From Fragum whitleyi (lineage: Eukaryota > Mollusca > Bivalvia > Cardiida > Cardiidae), in NCBI GenBank assembly GCA_948146395.1, contig OX411543.1, positions 22,945,026-23,009,025 on the forward strand: a DNA stretch of 64,000 nucleotides, read 5' to 3'. The translations under genes and the position numbers were made by a program. Positions 11,811 through 23,518 of the stretch are shown piece after piece (position 1 is the first letter of the stretch; each line of letters opens with the position of its first letter). The notes beneath the pieces were generated by a model. The model was not told where the DNA came from, did not search any database, and saw only the letters and a list, made by a program, of their open reading frames with translations.

Positions 11811-12029
11811 CTCTACTTCGTAGGTGAGAGGTAAAAATATATCATTTTTGTAATTAATTACTTTATGTGATCTAAAAATGCGACGAAAGCAATACTTAAA
11901 TAAGGACAATATAACCAAAAATAGGTTTTACATCATATGTTCCAAGAACGTAGCTAACATTCCACACATTACGCAAGTGCGTAATAAAAATAAATCCTCT
12001 TTCGAAAAATATGATTGATAAATGATCAT

Positions 12030-12071
12030 AACATCGAAACTACAGCTTATTTAAGCTGTAGTTACGATGTT
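12030..12071. repeat. Short near-perfect palindrome
   Basis: Arms of about 20 bp (AACATCGAAACTACAGCTTA and its inverse with one mismatch). No termini or target duplication seen. The stretch from 12080 to 12650 shows nothing else. Confidence 0.6.
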
Positions 12072-12654
12072 TTGATTATTCACCAGCGCTCAAATCACAA
12101 AAAGGGCTGCGAACGAAGGGCATTCATCTTTTGACAAAGTCCACATACCGCCTTTATCCTGTATATCCTTTGGTGGTCGCCTTTGGAGCATATTAATGTC
12201 AAGATCCTGCTTACGCCTATCTGTTCTACAATATGGTAGAATTAACAACCATGCAGCTTTAGGAAGGGAGCCAATTAGAGACTCAAAGTAGAGCGTTTTA
12301 GATAGTTTATTAGATTTTTCAAATGTTCAATGACGAATTGATAACTTATGGGTAAATGTATTTTGTTTGATTCCTTCTTCAGGTGGTCAGGACAAAGCTT
12401 ACTTGGTCAAAAATGAAAAAAAGGGAAATAATACTATTTAAATGAATTGAACCTTTGAAAAAACGCCGAAACCAGTGGCAGGTAATCAAAATACACTAAC
12501 AGAAATAACGAGATGGCCAATATTGTCTCATATCTCTCACTTGAATTTACATCTCACATGAAAATCAACCTTCAATTTACAAACTGGCACTGTACAATTC
12601 AAATGTGACTTATCATTGATCATCCTTTAGACCATACATTTTGTTTGATTTTGG

Positions 12655-12914
12655 GTTTTACAACACGTTTAACAATAGTTCAGCTTTATTGCGGCGGCTT
12701 GAGAATCTAACAATGGATACCTGTTAGTTCAACCACGAGTACCATCATCACATCCTCTCCTAGCTTCCAGCTGCTATCCCACATAAATCCAAGATTATCA
12801 ACTCAATGGCGGGAGACGAATGGTCGGAAGGGATGAGTGCAGCCGTCGGAAATCGAACCCGAGGCATTTTGAATAATAGCCCGACGCGCTTCAACTGTGC
12901 TATGACGGCGGCGA
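12655..12914 (-). mobile_element. tRNA-derived SINE (AGCAGCTGG body), minus strand
   Basis: On the minus strand a tRNA-like head (12912 down to about 12835) carries a GCACAGTTGAAGCGCG A-box-like block and the B box GGGTTCGATTTCC. The body contains TGGGATAGCAGCTGGAAGC, followed by a tail with TGTTAAACGTGTTGTAAAACC. The predicted peptide across it is a frame artefact. Same family as 43308-44006, 50041-51000, 26813-26935 and 63444-63545. Confidence 0.75.
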
Positions 12915-13291
12915 AACTTGGTTGTCAGAATGATAGTATGGTAGCAAGGATGAAGCTTATAGAAAAGCGAAACATTACGATTGAAATCAAGGGAAAACGG
13001 CCATCATAACAAAATCCATGTACGTATCCTAGATGCCACGGACTTACATTCTGATCAATAAGTTACGTTACCGAAATTGTGACCTCTAAACTGCCGACAA
13101 TTTTCGATAAACATAATACTTCACTTTTGTGACCAGACAAACATTTTGACCAAGTAATGAAGATTGTTCCAAAACTATGACATCCATTGTGGCGTCCTTT
13201 GGTTGGAAATGACTGTCAACTGCGTTTCGAAATTTGAATGTCGCAAAATTATCAAAAATCCTCAATGGATTTATTTTGTCGTTTTAATTTT

Positions 13292-13533
13292 AAGCCAGAA
13301 CTTGTCCATAATGATAATATTAATTGCATCCAAGTGACGTTAAATGAATTATCGATATTGTATCAAAATATCAAAGAAATACCGTAAAAATGTTAGTAGG
13401 TCAGCGCTCCCTAGTTTAAGCCAGAACTTGTTCATTTTGATAATATTAATTGCATCCAAGTGACGTTAAATGAATTATCGCTATGGTATCAAAGAAATAC
13501 AGTAAAAATGTTAGTATGTCAGCGCTCCCTAGG
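13292..13533. repeat. Tandem duplication, 126 bp unit
   Basis: Two near-identical units start at 13292 and 13418 (AAGCCAGAACTTGT...) and both finish with GTCAGCGCTCCCTAG. A small deletion sits in the second unit. Adjacent to the MITE insertion at 13553. Confidence 0.85.
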
Positions 13534-13552
13534 GGAACACCCGTCTGACCTA

Positions 13553-14375
13553 CAGTTAGTTACATCGGGAAATTGACATTCACCTCAATCATTCATTCAT
13601 TCCAACCACTCACTCATACCATTCAAAAACGCTCAAACAAATTGAAAAATATAGAGTCAACAACGTCATTCAAAATAGATTTTCAAAGAGAAAAATCGCG
13701 CTTTCACTGACATAGTTCAAACTGTAAAATAGGAAGCTATGTGAAGAACGTGCATGCATATTTTATTAAAGGGAGGTAATCAATGTCGCTAATTTTGTTC
13801 ATCCTGAACAAAATTTGCGACATACAGTTAACAACATCGTGAAATTGACAAGGTAAATGATTTTGGAATGATTAAGGAATGAAATTGATTGAGTGTGTGG
13901 AGCGAGTTTTGAGTGAATTTAATGGGAGGTAATCCTATATCGAAAATTCTGTTCAGGATGGACAAAATTTGCGATAATGATTACCTCCCTTTAATGAAAA
14001 AATACAAACAAGTTTTATACATAGCTTCCTATTTCTTCAAGAACCTATGAGACGTTTGTAATTTTAATTATTTCAGTGAAATCGCGATTTTTATCTATCA
14101 AAATTTTCATTGAATGACCTTGTTGATTCTATATTTTTCAATGGGTTTGAGCGTTTTTGAATGGTATGAGTGAGTGTTTGGAATGAATGATCGGAGAGCT
14201 GAGTGAGCGATTTAGAATGGTTTTAATTGGGGTGAATGTCAATTTCACGATGTAACTAACTGTAAGATTACCTCCCTTTAAATACACTTAAAACTCGCTG
14301 CACACACTCGTTCAATTTCATTCCTAAATCATTCCAAAACCACTCACCTTGTCAATTTCACGATGTTGTTAATTG
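13553..14375 (-). mobile_element. 437 bp-family MITE, outer copy split by a second copy
   Basis: Flanked by TA at 13551-13552 and 14376-14377. The left part (13553-13822) runs into its central palindrome and is interrupted at 13823. The remainder (14265-14375) resumes with GATTACCTCCCTTT and finishes with GATGTTGTTAATTG. The interruption is another copy of the same family, with TA on both sides, in the opposite orientation. Confidence 0.9.
13825..14262 (+). mobile_element. 437 bp-family MITE, inner nested copy
   Basis: 438 bp from CAGTTAACAACATCG to GATGTAACTAACTG. TA duplications lie at 13823-13824 and 14263-14264. It sits in the central palindrome of the outer copy. Its own central palindrome (near 13925-13998) is intact. 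Confidence 0.9.
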
Positions 14376-14458
14376 TACAGCTGTGAACAACAAGAAGCAG
14401 AGGAATTCTGGATTTAATAAAAAAATCATTTCAATGAAACTGCACAAATCTTATATTT

Positions 14459-14511
14459 TGGGTACTCAATGAAATCGTCTCGATGTGACGATTCAACTGA
14501 GTACCCACAAA
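14459..14511. repeat. Palindrome with about 20 bp arms
   Basis: GGGTACTCAATGAAATCGTC pairs with GACGATTCAACTGAGTACCC around a short loop. Possibly the core of a small MITE. No bounding repeat found. Confidence 0.5.
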
Positions 14512-14519
14512 TCAGGGTT

Positions 14520-15990
14520 TCAATGAAAAATAAAGATTTTAGACTGGAACTATCCCCTTTTTTCTGTTTGTCTAAATATAGTTAAAATGTAAAAGTTTTC
14601 AAGAAGAACAGATTCGTTAAATGTACATTAACTTGTCTGAAAAAGCGATCGTAGACTTTTGAATAATTTCCGAACATAGCTAAAAAATGATTCATGAAGA
14701 CAGTAGTTCGGATATGCGTTAGTTGAAATTAGCCAAATTAAAACTGATAAAATTGACCACGCAGAATATCATGTTTAAGAGAAAAGTTTGAAAAATGATT
14801 AGTAGTATTTTTTTTATCAAAGGTTACATGATTATTGTTTAAGAAATACTTGGTAATCAAATTGGTACAAATATTCTGCTTCATGAAAAATTCGAGTGAA
14901 GGAATACCTATACGGTCAGACAGAACTGTGTTGTATTGGAGGCAAAGTAAGGTAGGTAAATCTTGCGGCGCAGACTACATTCCAGAGGATAAATTTAAGG
15001 TAGCTGTGGACAGATTACATTGTTTTCGGCTGTCTTAAAATCTCACAGTAATTGCTGATATTTATCTATGAAGTGTGGGCATTAGCTAAAAACAATTAAA
15101 AGGGTTTGAAGCTCGTTAATTTGACGTCGTGACGTCTTGAAGGGGCAAACCCCCTTTCGACCCGCCAAAATCAGTATTTGAAAATATTCTAAATTAATCG
15201 ACCGATTTTACGAAATAAGTTTCATTTTGAAAGTCCAAGAACGCCAGAGCTATTCGTGTAATTTCTGTGCACATGCAAACAGAAAAACAGCTCTGAAACG
15301 CTATTTATTTCGCGATTTTTAAGATTTGACGTTACATTTTCCATTTTATTTTTTGAAAATAAAGAGAAACTTCTCAAATTTTTGTCCGGTGACCTATGCT
15401 GATTTTTTGTTATTTTGTAACGAAATGAATATGCACACATTGATCAAATAAAAATGATATGTGTTCGGGTTAAACTTTTCATGAATTTCGAAATTATGAA
15501 GTTGTTGTAAAACCATCGTTACTATGCTTATTTGACGCCAATGTTCGTGTAATAGCGTATTCTAAAAGATTTGAAATAAATTTAATTTTTATTATATGCC
15601 TCAGAAGTATCAAATGTGAATGTAATTTTAAGGAAAACAAAAAAATCAATTAATTTTATACATTTATAAAGACATTTGACGCGACGTTGAAATATCCTTC
15701 GATTTGCGATATCTTCGCTGAATCGAATTTTACAAAAAAATCTAACCATGAAGACACATGATTTTTATTTAAGAAATCTTCAATGGAATGGTTTGGCATC
15801 AACATATTTAAATTTCAGCATAGGTCACCGGACAAATTTTCGAAAAAAAATCAATATTTTCAGTAACTGTACTCGAATAAAAGCAATGCAGAAGACATTT
15901 ACATATAATACGTTACACCTTATTGTATTTCTTACACTTATATCTTTATATCATTTAAAACACAACCTCAGGCGTCTTTTCACGAAGCAA
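14520..15990. other. No feature seen
   Basis: AT-rich non-coding sequence. Short frames at 14835, 15222 and 15748 lack motifs and homologues I recognise. Confidence 0.5.
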
Positions 15991-15991
15991 A

Positions 15992-16206
15992 TTTTGATAG
16001 AAAAAATCGCGATTTCACTGACATAATTCAAATTGAAATTGTCTGTTACGTTCTTGAATAAATAGGAAGCTATCCTGAACAAAATTTGCGATATAGGGTT
16101 ACCTCATATCAAATTCACTCAAAACTCGCTCCACACACTCATTCAATTTCATTCCTAAATCATTCCAAAATCATTCATTTTGTCAATTTTACGATGTTGT
16201 TAACTG
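15992..16206 (-). mobile_element. 437 bp-family MITE, truncated copy
   Basis: Begins inside the element (ATAGAAAAAATCGCGATTTC) and runs to the normal end GTTGTTAACTG before TA at 16207-16208. It also lacks the first half of the central palindrome (a jump from GGAAGCTAT to CCTGAACAAAAT). Confidence 0.8.
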
Positions 16207-16209
16207 TAT

Positions 16210-17343
16210 TATCAACCTGTTCTAAATAAAACGAAGAACTCTGTAAAAGCATGTTTCAAATAATTACTCAGTGAAAATTGGTTGATTTTGGAACAACACT
16301 TCCAGAGAAGGTTTTTCTTTGTATGTACCACCATATGAGACCATATTTGATGACGCGATAGCGCATAGCACTCATGTTATCAGCCCGATCAGAATTTAAT
16401 AAATAAATATGGAAGACAGTTTAACGGTCGCATTAACGACGGACAGACAATAGCCTTGTTAAACTTTGGCCGGTGATACTAAAAAGAATCCGCATGGAGC
16501 CGCTCCATGTATTCCTACGAAGTGATTACGTTTTAATGTTTATTCATCAACACTTTTTCTTAATCAACCGTATATAAAATATATTAGAAAGGAACTACAA
16601 TGTCAATAATTTCATTTGAATTTGCCCTAAGCAAGTTATGAAACGCGTAGGTTGACACAAGGAACATTTTGACACTGACAAGATTTATTATTTGGAAAGA
16701 TTTTAATATTAAACTTTTATTATTTATTGAAACAGAAACTCGTTGACGCCGGATAATGGACGCTAATTTCAATCTCGTCACAAACGCTTATCTTAACACT
16801 GAGGTTAAAAAGATTAGATAAATGGAAAACTGTATAGAGCCGAGTTTGGATCAAAAGATGTTTCGATTGCACAGTAGCATAATCAAAACGTTTGGAAATG
16901 GTCCATGAAATTTATAACTAAGATAGTCAACTGCTTTCAGAAATAGGGCATCATCATTCCAATATTACTACAAAATTCTACAACCTGGAAAACCTGCCTT
17001 AATGCAATTTCAGGTGTCTTACCCATATACTACATTTACAAAACAAACAATATAAGAATCATCCAAATTTTAAAGAATTTGCAGACGTAAATCAAAAATC
17101 TTTTCAAATTTTAAAGGGACAGTTATGTGTTGTTGAAAACATTGAGACGAATTTTTTCCTTTTCTCGAGAGCATCGAGATTCCGGTTTGTGGGAAATAAT
17201 TACAGAAACAGGCTGAAAACATATGATTCTTGTTTTAGAAATAGCAATCCTGATCATATTTTATGAAAAAGTAACATATTGCTTTTTCGAAATAACGTTT
17301 AATGTCTATTGTTAATGTTATCGCCATTTAGACAGGTTTCTTG
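16210..17343. other. No feature seen
   Basis: AT-rich non-coding stretch without repeat relations I could find in the window. Confidence 0.5.
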
Positions 17344-17583
17344 GGGCCCGTTTTACCAAACATTTTACGATCATTTTTGCGTAAGCCTTAAATTAAATTT
17401 GCTTCTAGATTAATAACTTAAAATAAAATTCTGCCATGCATCATCTCATTGGAATCGTCTTCTAAAGACGATTCCGATGAAATATTGCAAGGCATAATCT
17501 ATCGATGACTGAAAACAATAGGTACGATTTGTTATTTTAACTTACGATCAAATTTTGCGTAAGATGTTTAGTAAAACGGGCCC
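17344..17583. mobile_element. Short MITE with GGGCCCGTTTTAC termini
   Basis: 240 bp. The left end GGGCCCGTTTTACCAAACAT is inverted at the right end (ATGTTTAGTAAAACGGGCCC). Subterminal TTACG words are also inverted, and a perfect internal hairpin (GAATCGTCTT..AAGACGATTC) lies near 17452-17475. No convincing target duplication (flanks CTTG and ATGG), so the superfamily is unassigned. GGGCCCG-type ends occur in hAT-like MITEs. Confidence 0.65.
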
Positions 17584-17589
17584 ATGGAG

Positions 17590-18878
17590 AACAGAGCAAT
17601 CATTTAACGTGAAAAAGCATATCTCTTAGTTTGATGTTCACAAATTACAGCTGGTGATTAGATTTAAAATTGTCTCTTAAATTACGATAGTGACCAAGTT
17701 CTGTATTTCACTTGTCAACTCACTTTAGTAAGGAAACACTTCGGTCTAATCCTGGCTAAGAGACAGATGTTATTGACATAATACTAATTACTGTCCTTGG
17801 TTTACGAGCTTGATTCTGAACTGTTGGTATCTAAGTTAAACCAACAGCACCAACCCTAAAACACGATTTTGAGATTCTTAGGGAGTCAGTAGTGAGGAAA
17901 AATCAGTAAATATTCCTTGATATCGATTTTCTCGTGTTATCTGTAAGCCAACTTTTTTTCTAGATTTAATGGATTATTTTTGGCCTTTAGGACGGAGCCT
18001 AGAAAACGGACAACCGAATTAAACGTCAAGGTAAAGGAGCTTTTCGGAATATACACTCAGTTTTACGTACAAACGCCATTTATCTAAACTTGCATCATTG
18101 TCTGGTTATCAAAATCTCGAACTCAAGCTACGAGATTTTTGGTACTTCTACAATGATATATGTTCAGTTGTGTTAATCTATACGTGAATCTTTGTGTGTG
18201 TATTTCCTTGTTTATCGTGCCTACCGTAGCATATGTCTATATTAGATCGATTATCGTTCCAGGCTATGAAGTTTCCAGTTTCAGCTATGAAGTTTGGGAC
18301 AAACATCTATAAATGTAGAAAACACAATTTGATTTCGACATTGTAATCCTGCGAAAGCTTCAGCGTTCCAAGACACGTAGACTTATACTGTTTGAACAAA
18401 TTAACAAGTCTTTCTATATGACAAAGACCAATTGTATTAACTAACAACAGGTAAGATAATTATAAAACTTAATTAAATAAAAAGACCACCGAACTGGTGC
18501 CTAAGAAGAAGTTGTTTTGAAAGTATCATACTTCCTACCTCATTATAAATTCTAATACAAAAATAATTCAGAGTGGCTACTAAAACATATTGATGTACTT
18601 TATATAGAAAAAAGCTACAAAAACAGCTTACGAATGAAAAAATCCATTTAAAGGAAATTTTCTAGTAAAAACAGCACTCTACAAATAACATATGTACTTA
18701 AGACTATTAAGAGTTAAGATGTGAGGGATTTAAATACATACCTAAAACATGAAAGGAGGAGTTACTTATACAAATCAAAGAGACTGAAGATGATCTTAAC
18801 CTGTGGATAAAATCGTCTTTTGAAACGGAACACAAGATCGTTGTTGTATCAGAAGGAAAATGTCTCATAAAGAAATTT
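17590..18878. other. No feature seen
   Basis: AT-rich non-coding sequence. Confidence 0.5.
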
Positions 18879-19087
18879 GAGCCGGTGTGTGACATTTCCA
18901 AAAAAATGACATGTGCGCAAACCACATGCTGTTTACAGCCGAGACATCTACGTTTTGTATTTAGACGAATGTCTAATTGTTCAAAGATATTCTAAAACCT
19001 TGTGTTACTATGATGCGTGTAGTCAAGGCTCTGATCAGACTGTGCATAACGTACATTTGAAATTGTTAAAAATGTCACGCACGGGCT
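18879..19087. mobile_element. Short inverted-repeat element (GAGCCSGTG termini)
   Basis: The left end GAGCCGGTGTGTGACATTT is inverted at the right end (AAATGTCACGCACGGGCTC). ATTT occurs on both flanks and could be a 4 bp target duplication. A related left end begins at 30091 and is cut by the LTR retrotransposon. Confidence 0.5.
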
Positions 19088-19089
19088 CA

Positions 19090-21250
19090 TTTCATTGAAC
19101 TTGATTCTGAACATAAATCCCAGGTTATTAGGATCACAGAAATATCCACTTGAATACTGAAATATATGTTTCAGTCAATAAAAAAGTTATGGAAAAGAGG
19201 AAAGTTGTTGGCAATTTGAGTCAAAAGGGATAGGATCGCTTACTAGTCTACATTTGCCTGAACAAGAATCCCAGAGGCAGCTCGTTCTAGAAAGAAAGAA
19301 AACTGGTCGAGATATAAAATGCTCGATGATTATGAAAATCAGGGAAATTTTCTGCAAACTAACACAAAAAGTGCATATACAGTGTTTGATGTAGGAACTA
19401 ATTCTTGGAGGAATCAAACAAATTTCGTCGACTTGTTTTCTCTGGCTTTCTAGCAAGGTTTTAGTTTTTTTAGCTTTGAATTATCAAATTAATTAGCTCA
19501 AGAGAAAAGTCCGGACTTTTCAAGATTTCCAGATTTATCAAAGAAGCTTTGCCACGAACAAATACTAATATTGTCAGTGTTAATTGATGTTTTTAACGAT
19601 TGATAATCCTCGTTTCTATTTTTCAGCAGTTATCCTTTTTACATGCAAGCTTTCGATTTTTGCTATGTATATATGTGTTCCATTGTTTGTTTAAAACGTG
19701 ACAATCAACATACAAGAGATGATCATGAAGTTCGTCAAATTGGTCCATAACTTTGGTATTTCTGGCTTGTTCAGTGTAAAATTTTTAGTTTGTGAAGTTC
19801 AGTATCTAGCAAGAGCACAAATGTTATCATTTTTTGCGAAATTATATTAAGCGGCCTTAAATTTCGTTACCATAGTAACATATGTAGTCTTAGACGGGAG
19901 GGCTTAAAAAGATCATGGTAATATGTTACATAAATCAAATTTTCTCAAAGTGTTTGTAAATTTTATTTGAAACTTCTTACTATAAGTAAATAGGACGTAA
20001 AAAGGAATCAATTGTCATAATCTAAACATTTTTGAAAGAGTTTTTTACGTACACATATTGTTTTTTTAAAAAGAATATTTGCGATTGAATAGTGAACTGA
20101 CGTCAACACCAAAATTACGTTTATTTTTTTGAATTTTGTCATGATTATTAGTCAATTACCACCCCAAACATTTTATATAATTTGGAAAAAAAACATTATT
20201 ATGTCAAACAGAGAAGTTTTTCTTAGGTTACCTTAGATATCAAAGAAAGTCAGGCTTTATTAGAGGATTTAGGAATGGTATATTGGAGTTTCAACGAACG
20301 AAGTCGTCCCAATTGATTCTTAATATTATTTTCCAAACATCAAAGTCCAGCATCTGTGTCTACCCTTCACTAGAAAAAACTGATCATAAAGAAATTTTAG
20401 ACAATTTTGAATCCCAAATGAAACGGGGATACTTTCTATATAAGTAAATTTATAAGTCACAGAAAGGCATACGAGCAAATGGAGGCTATGTAGAAAAGAG
20501 TTAATAATGACGTCGCATTCGACGTTATTGCTCCTCCGCCCACGTGCGGGGTCTATGTATCTGATAAGGCACTATACAGACGCTATATAACTTACAAATT
20601 TGAAAATTTCCACGTTTATTACACACATTTTGCATTAAATAGATGTATAAAATTTATTTTAATAGTCTTCAATTCTGGAGATTTATAACCCCATTTTACG
20701 AATTTCTGGATCAACCCTCGTATGCATATGCATTATATATATGTGTGTTGTGAATATGTAATATCTTTATACATCAAGAATAAATATGTCTGTCTGTCTG
20801 TCTGTTTGTCCGTCTGTCTGTCTGTCTGATTAGGATGGTTGTTTTCAGCAATGGGCCAGGTTTTACGGCAAATAAACAAATGCCCATGATAGCCTGTGGC
20901 CGCTCTACTGACTCTTTGAGGCCTATGTGATGATAGTGCTGTTCAAGATAAAACAAGAAATGTGTGATCATTAGGCACTGCTTACTGAGTTTAACCCCTT
21001 ACTTAACAAAAGATTTTACTTCCAGTGGATTTCACATGGAAATGGGTTAAATGGAACTTATCTGCTATTTAAGTAAGAAAAAATAAGGATATCCACTATC
21101 TGAAATACTGAATTACTGTGATTCATTGTTAATGACAAAAATGTGCAGAAGATATTTCTTGATGTAACATATAAGGTCCGATAATCACCTAAATTGAAAA
21201 ACAGGAACTATATTTGACCGATGAGAATTCAGTAGGAAAATACTTTTTAT
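19090..21250. other. No gene; TGTC microsatellite at 20787-20829
   Basis: Non-coding. The microsatellite is an interrupted (TGTC)n. A short palindrome with a TGACGTC core lies near 20508-20532. Nothing else recognised. Confidence 0.5.
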
Positions 21251-21252
21251 AA

Positions 21253-22402
21253 TTTTTAGCTCGGCTGTTTTCGAAGAAAACCCGGGGTATTATGATCACC
21301 TTGTCGTCGTTCGCGTTGTTGGTGGCGTTGGCGTTGGCGTGGCAAACTTTAACCTTAGTCATAACTTTTGAATGGTTAGTGATAGAGCCTTCATATTTCA
21401 CATGATCATTGCTTGGGACAAGACCTTTCTGTAGGTACCAAGTTCAAGGTCATCACTCAAGGTCAAGGTCATTTTTCAAGGCCAAATTTCTTTGAAATAT
21501 TTAACCTTGGTCATAATTTTTGAATGGTAAGTCATAGAGCCTTCGTATTTCACATGATCATTTATTGGGACAAGACCTTTCTGTAGGTACCAAGTTCAAG
21601 GTCATCACTCAAGGTCAAGGTCATCACTCAAGGTCAAATTTCTTTGAAAAATTTAACCTTGGTCATACTTATGAATGGTTAGTCATAGAGCCTTCATATT
21701 TCACATGATCATTGCTTGGGACAATACCTTTCTGTAGGTACCAAGTTCAAGGTCATCACTCAAGGTCAAGGTCATTTTTCAAGGTCACATTTTTTTTGAA
21801 AAATTTAACCTTGGTCATAACTTTTGAATGGTAAGTCATAAGGCCTTTATATTTCACATGATCCTTGCTTGGGACAAGACCTTTCTGTAGGTACCAAGGT
21901 CAAGGTCATTTTCAAGGTCAAATTTCTTTGAAAAATTTAACCTTGGTCATAACTTTTGAATGGTTAGTCATAGAGCCTTCAATTTTCACATGATCATTGC
22001 TTGGGACAAGACCTTTCTGTAGGTACCAAGTTCAAGGTCATTACTCAAGGTCAAGTTCATTTTTCAAGGTCAAATTTCTTTGAAAAATTTAACCTTGGTC
22101 ATAACTTTTGAATGGTAAGTCATAAGGCCTTTAAATTTCACATGATCATTGCTTGGGCAAGACCTTTCTGTCGGTAACAAGTTCAAGGTCATCACTCAAG
22201 GTCAAGTTCATTTTTCAAGGTCAAATTTCTTTGAAAAAATTTAACCTTCTTCTTAACTTTTGAATGGTTAGTCATAGAGCCTTCATATTTCACATGATCA
22301 TTGCTTTGGACAAGACCTGTAGGTACCAAGTTCATATATTTGCCTTTGCCTATGAAATAATTAACAGCCGAGCGTTGGCACCCGCTTGCGGTGCTCTTGT
22401 TT
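21253..22402 (+). mobile_element. Helentron-like non-autonomous element (HINE) with seven-unit tandem core
   Basis: The 5' end is TTTTTAGCTCGGCTGTT. Near the 3' end the inverse AACAGCCGAGC appears, followed by a hairpin (GCACCCGC..GCGGTGC) and the terminus TCTTGTTT. Asymmetric terminal inverted repeats plus a 3' hairpin are the hallmarks of HINE/DINE/pearl elements related to Helentrons. The core is seven units, with TTTAACCTT starting near 21351, 21503, 21655, 21807, 21939, 22091 and 22243. The period is 152 bp with one 132 bp unit. I count about 19 exact TCAAGGTCA words. No Rep/helicase ORF. Confidence 0.8.
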
Positions 22403-23509
22403 AATACGTACTATGACCTAGTTTGGATTTTGGTAATGTACAAGTCGGCTGAATGATTTTGGAACTCTACAATATATACCTTTAGCAGCGAAGTCCATGT
22501 TCAGAGATACCCTTTAGGTTTAGACCACCAACAAGATCTTTAACATTCTACATAGCGATTAGTGACGAACACAATGGTGTTAGACCAAACGAATCTTGAT
22601 GCGGAGTGACTCTTCAAAATAAGAAAATAACACCAGACCGGGAAAGTATGCAATGTTCACATGATGAACATTTTTGTGCAGGTTTCTGTGAATAAATGAA
22701 GGAGTTGTGCGACCAGGTAAATCAAGATTGGGACCCCTTTTTCCCGTAGAGAGGCATTATATCGCTAACCACCGATAACATGCGTATAGTCTCATGGTAA
22801 AGACCATTCTGTGAAAGTTTCATGAAAATGTATCCATGTGCGTTAACTAAGCAATGTACTCAAAGGCCCCTTGTCACATGACGTCACATAAATGCACAAA
22901 AATGGCAAAAATGTGGCCGTGGTCACAAGAACAGTGGCAATGGTCACAAGAGCAAACAACTGTTTCGATTTCAAAATAATCCATTCATATATTTAGTTGA
23001 AGTTGTGAAAATAATAAAAGTGAAATAAAGCCCCTTTTCCAACGATATTGTCATCAAACAGTCATGAAATGCGCATGGTCACTCGAAAAGGATCATTCTT
23101 TGAGGGTTTTATACAAATGAATCTATAAACAACAGAATAGATTTTTGTTAGCATGGAAGTTAATATTAAGGCCCCCTTTTACGCGACTTGGCATTATACG
23201 AACTGATGAATACAATTTTGGCAAAAGCCACATGATGAGAATATTTTAATAAGTTTTTTTATGAAAATCCGTGTATAAATAAAGGAGTTTTGTAAACAAT
23301 AAATATATATAAGTATCCCTTTCATCATGACGCGGCATATAACTAAAACAAAACTAATGCATAGTTATTTTAAAAGGAATCTTCTGTAAAAAGTTGAACA
23401 TGAATGTTACCATTATTAAAAAATGAGTTTCGTTAACAGGGACACTAAAAAACGTTTACTGATTTTAAACCTTTAATTCATAGTTTAATTCATGATGTTT
23501 GCAGGAACT
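22403..23509. other. No gene; weak degenerate tandem similarity
   Basis: Phrases such as AAAGGAGTTNTG, AAGGCCCCNTT and ACCATTCTGTGAAAG recur loosely between 22690 and 23400, suggesting an eroded tandem repeat with units of roughly 150-300 bp. Too diverged to define units by eye. Confidence 0.35.
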
Positions 23510-23518
23510 GTTGGTCCG

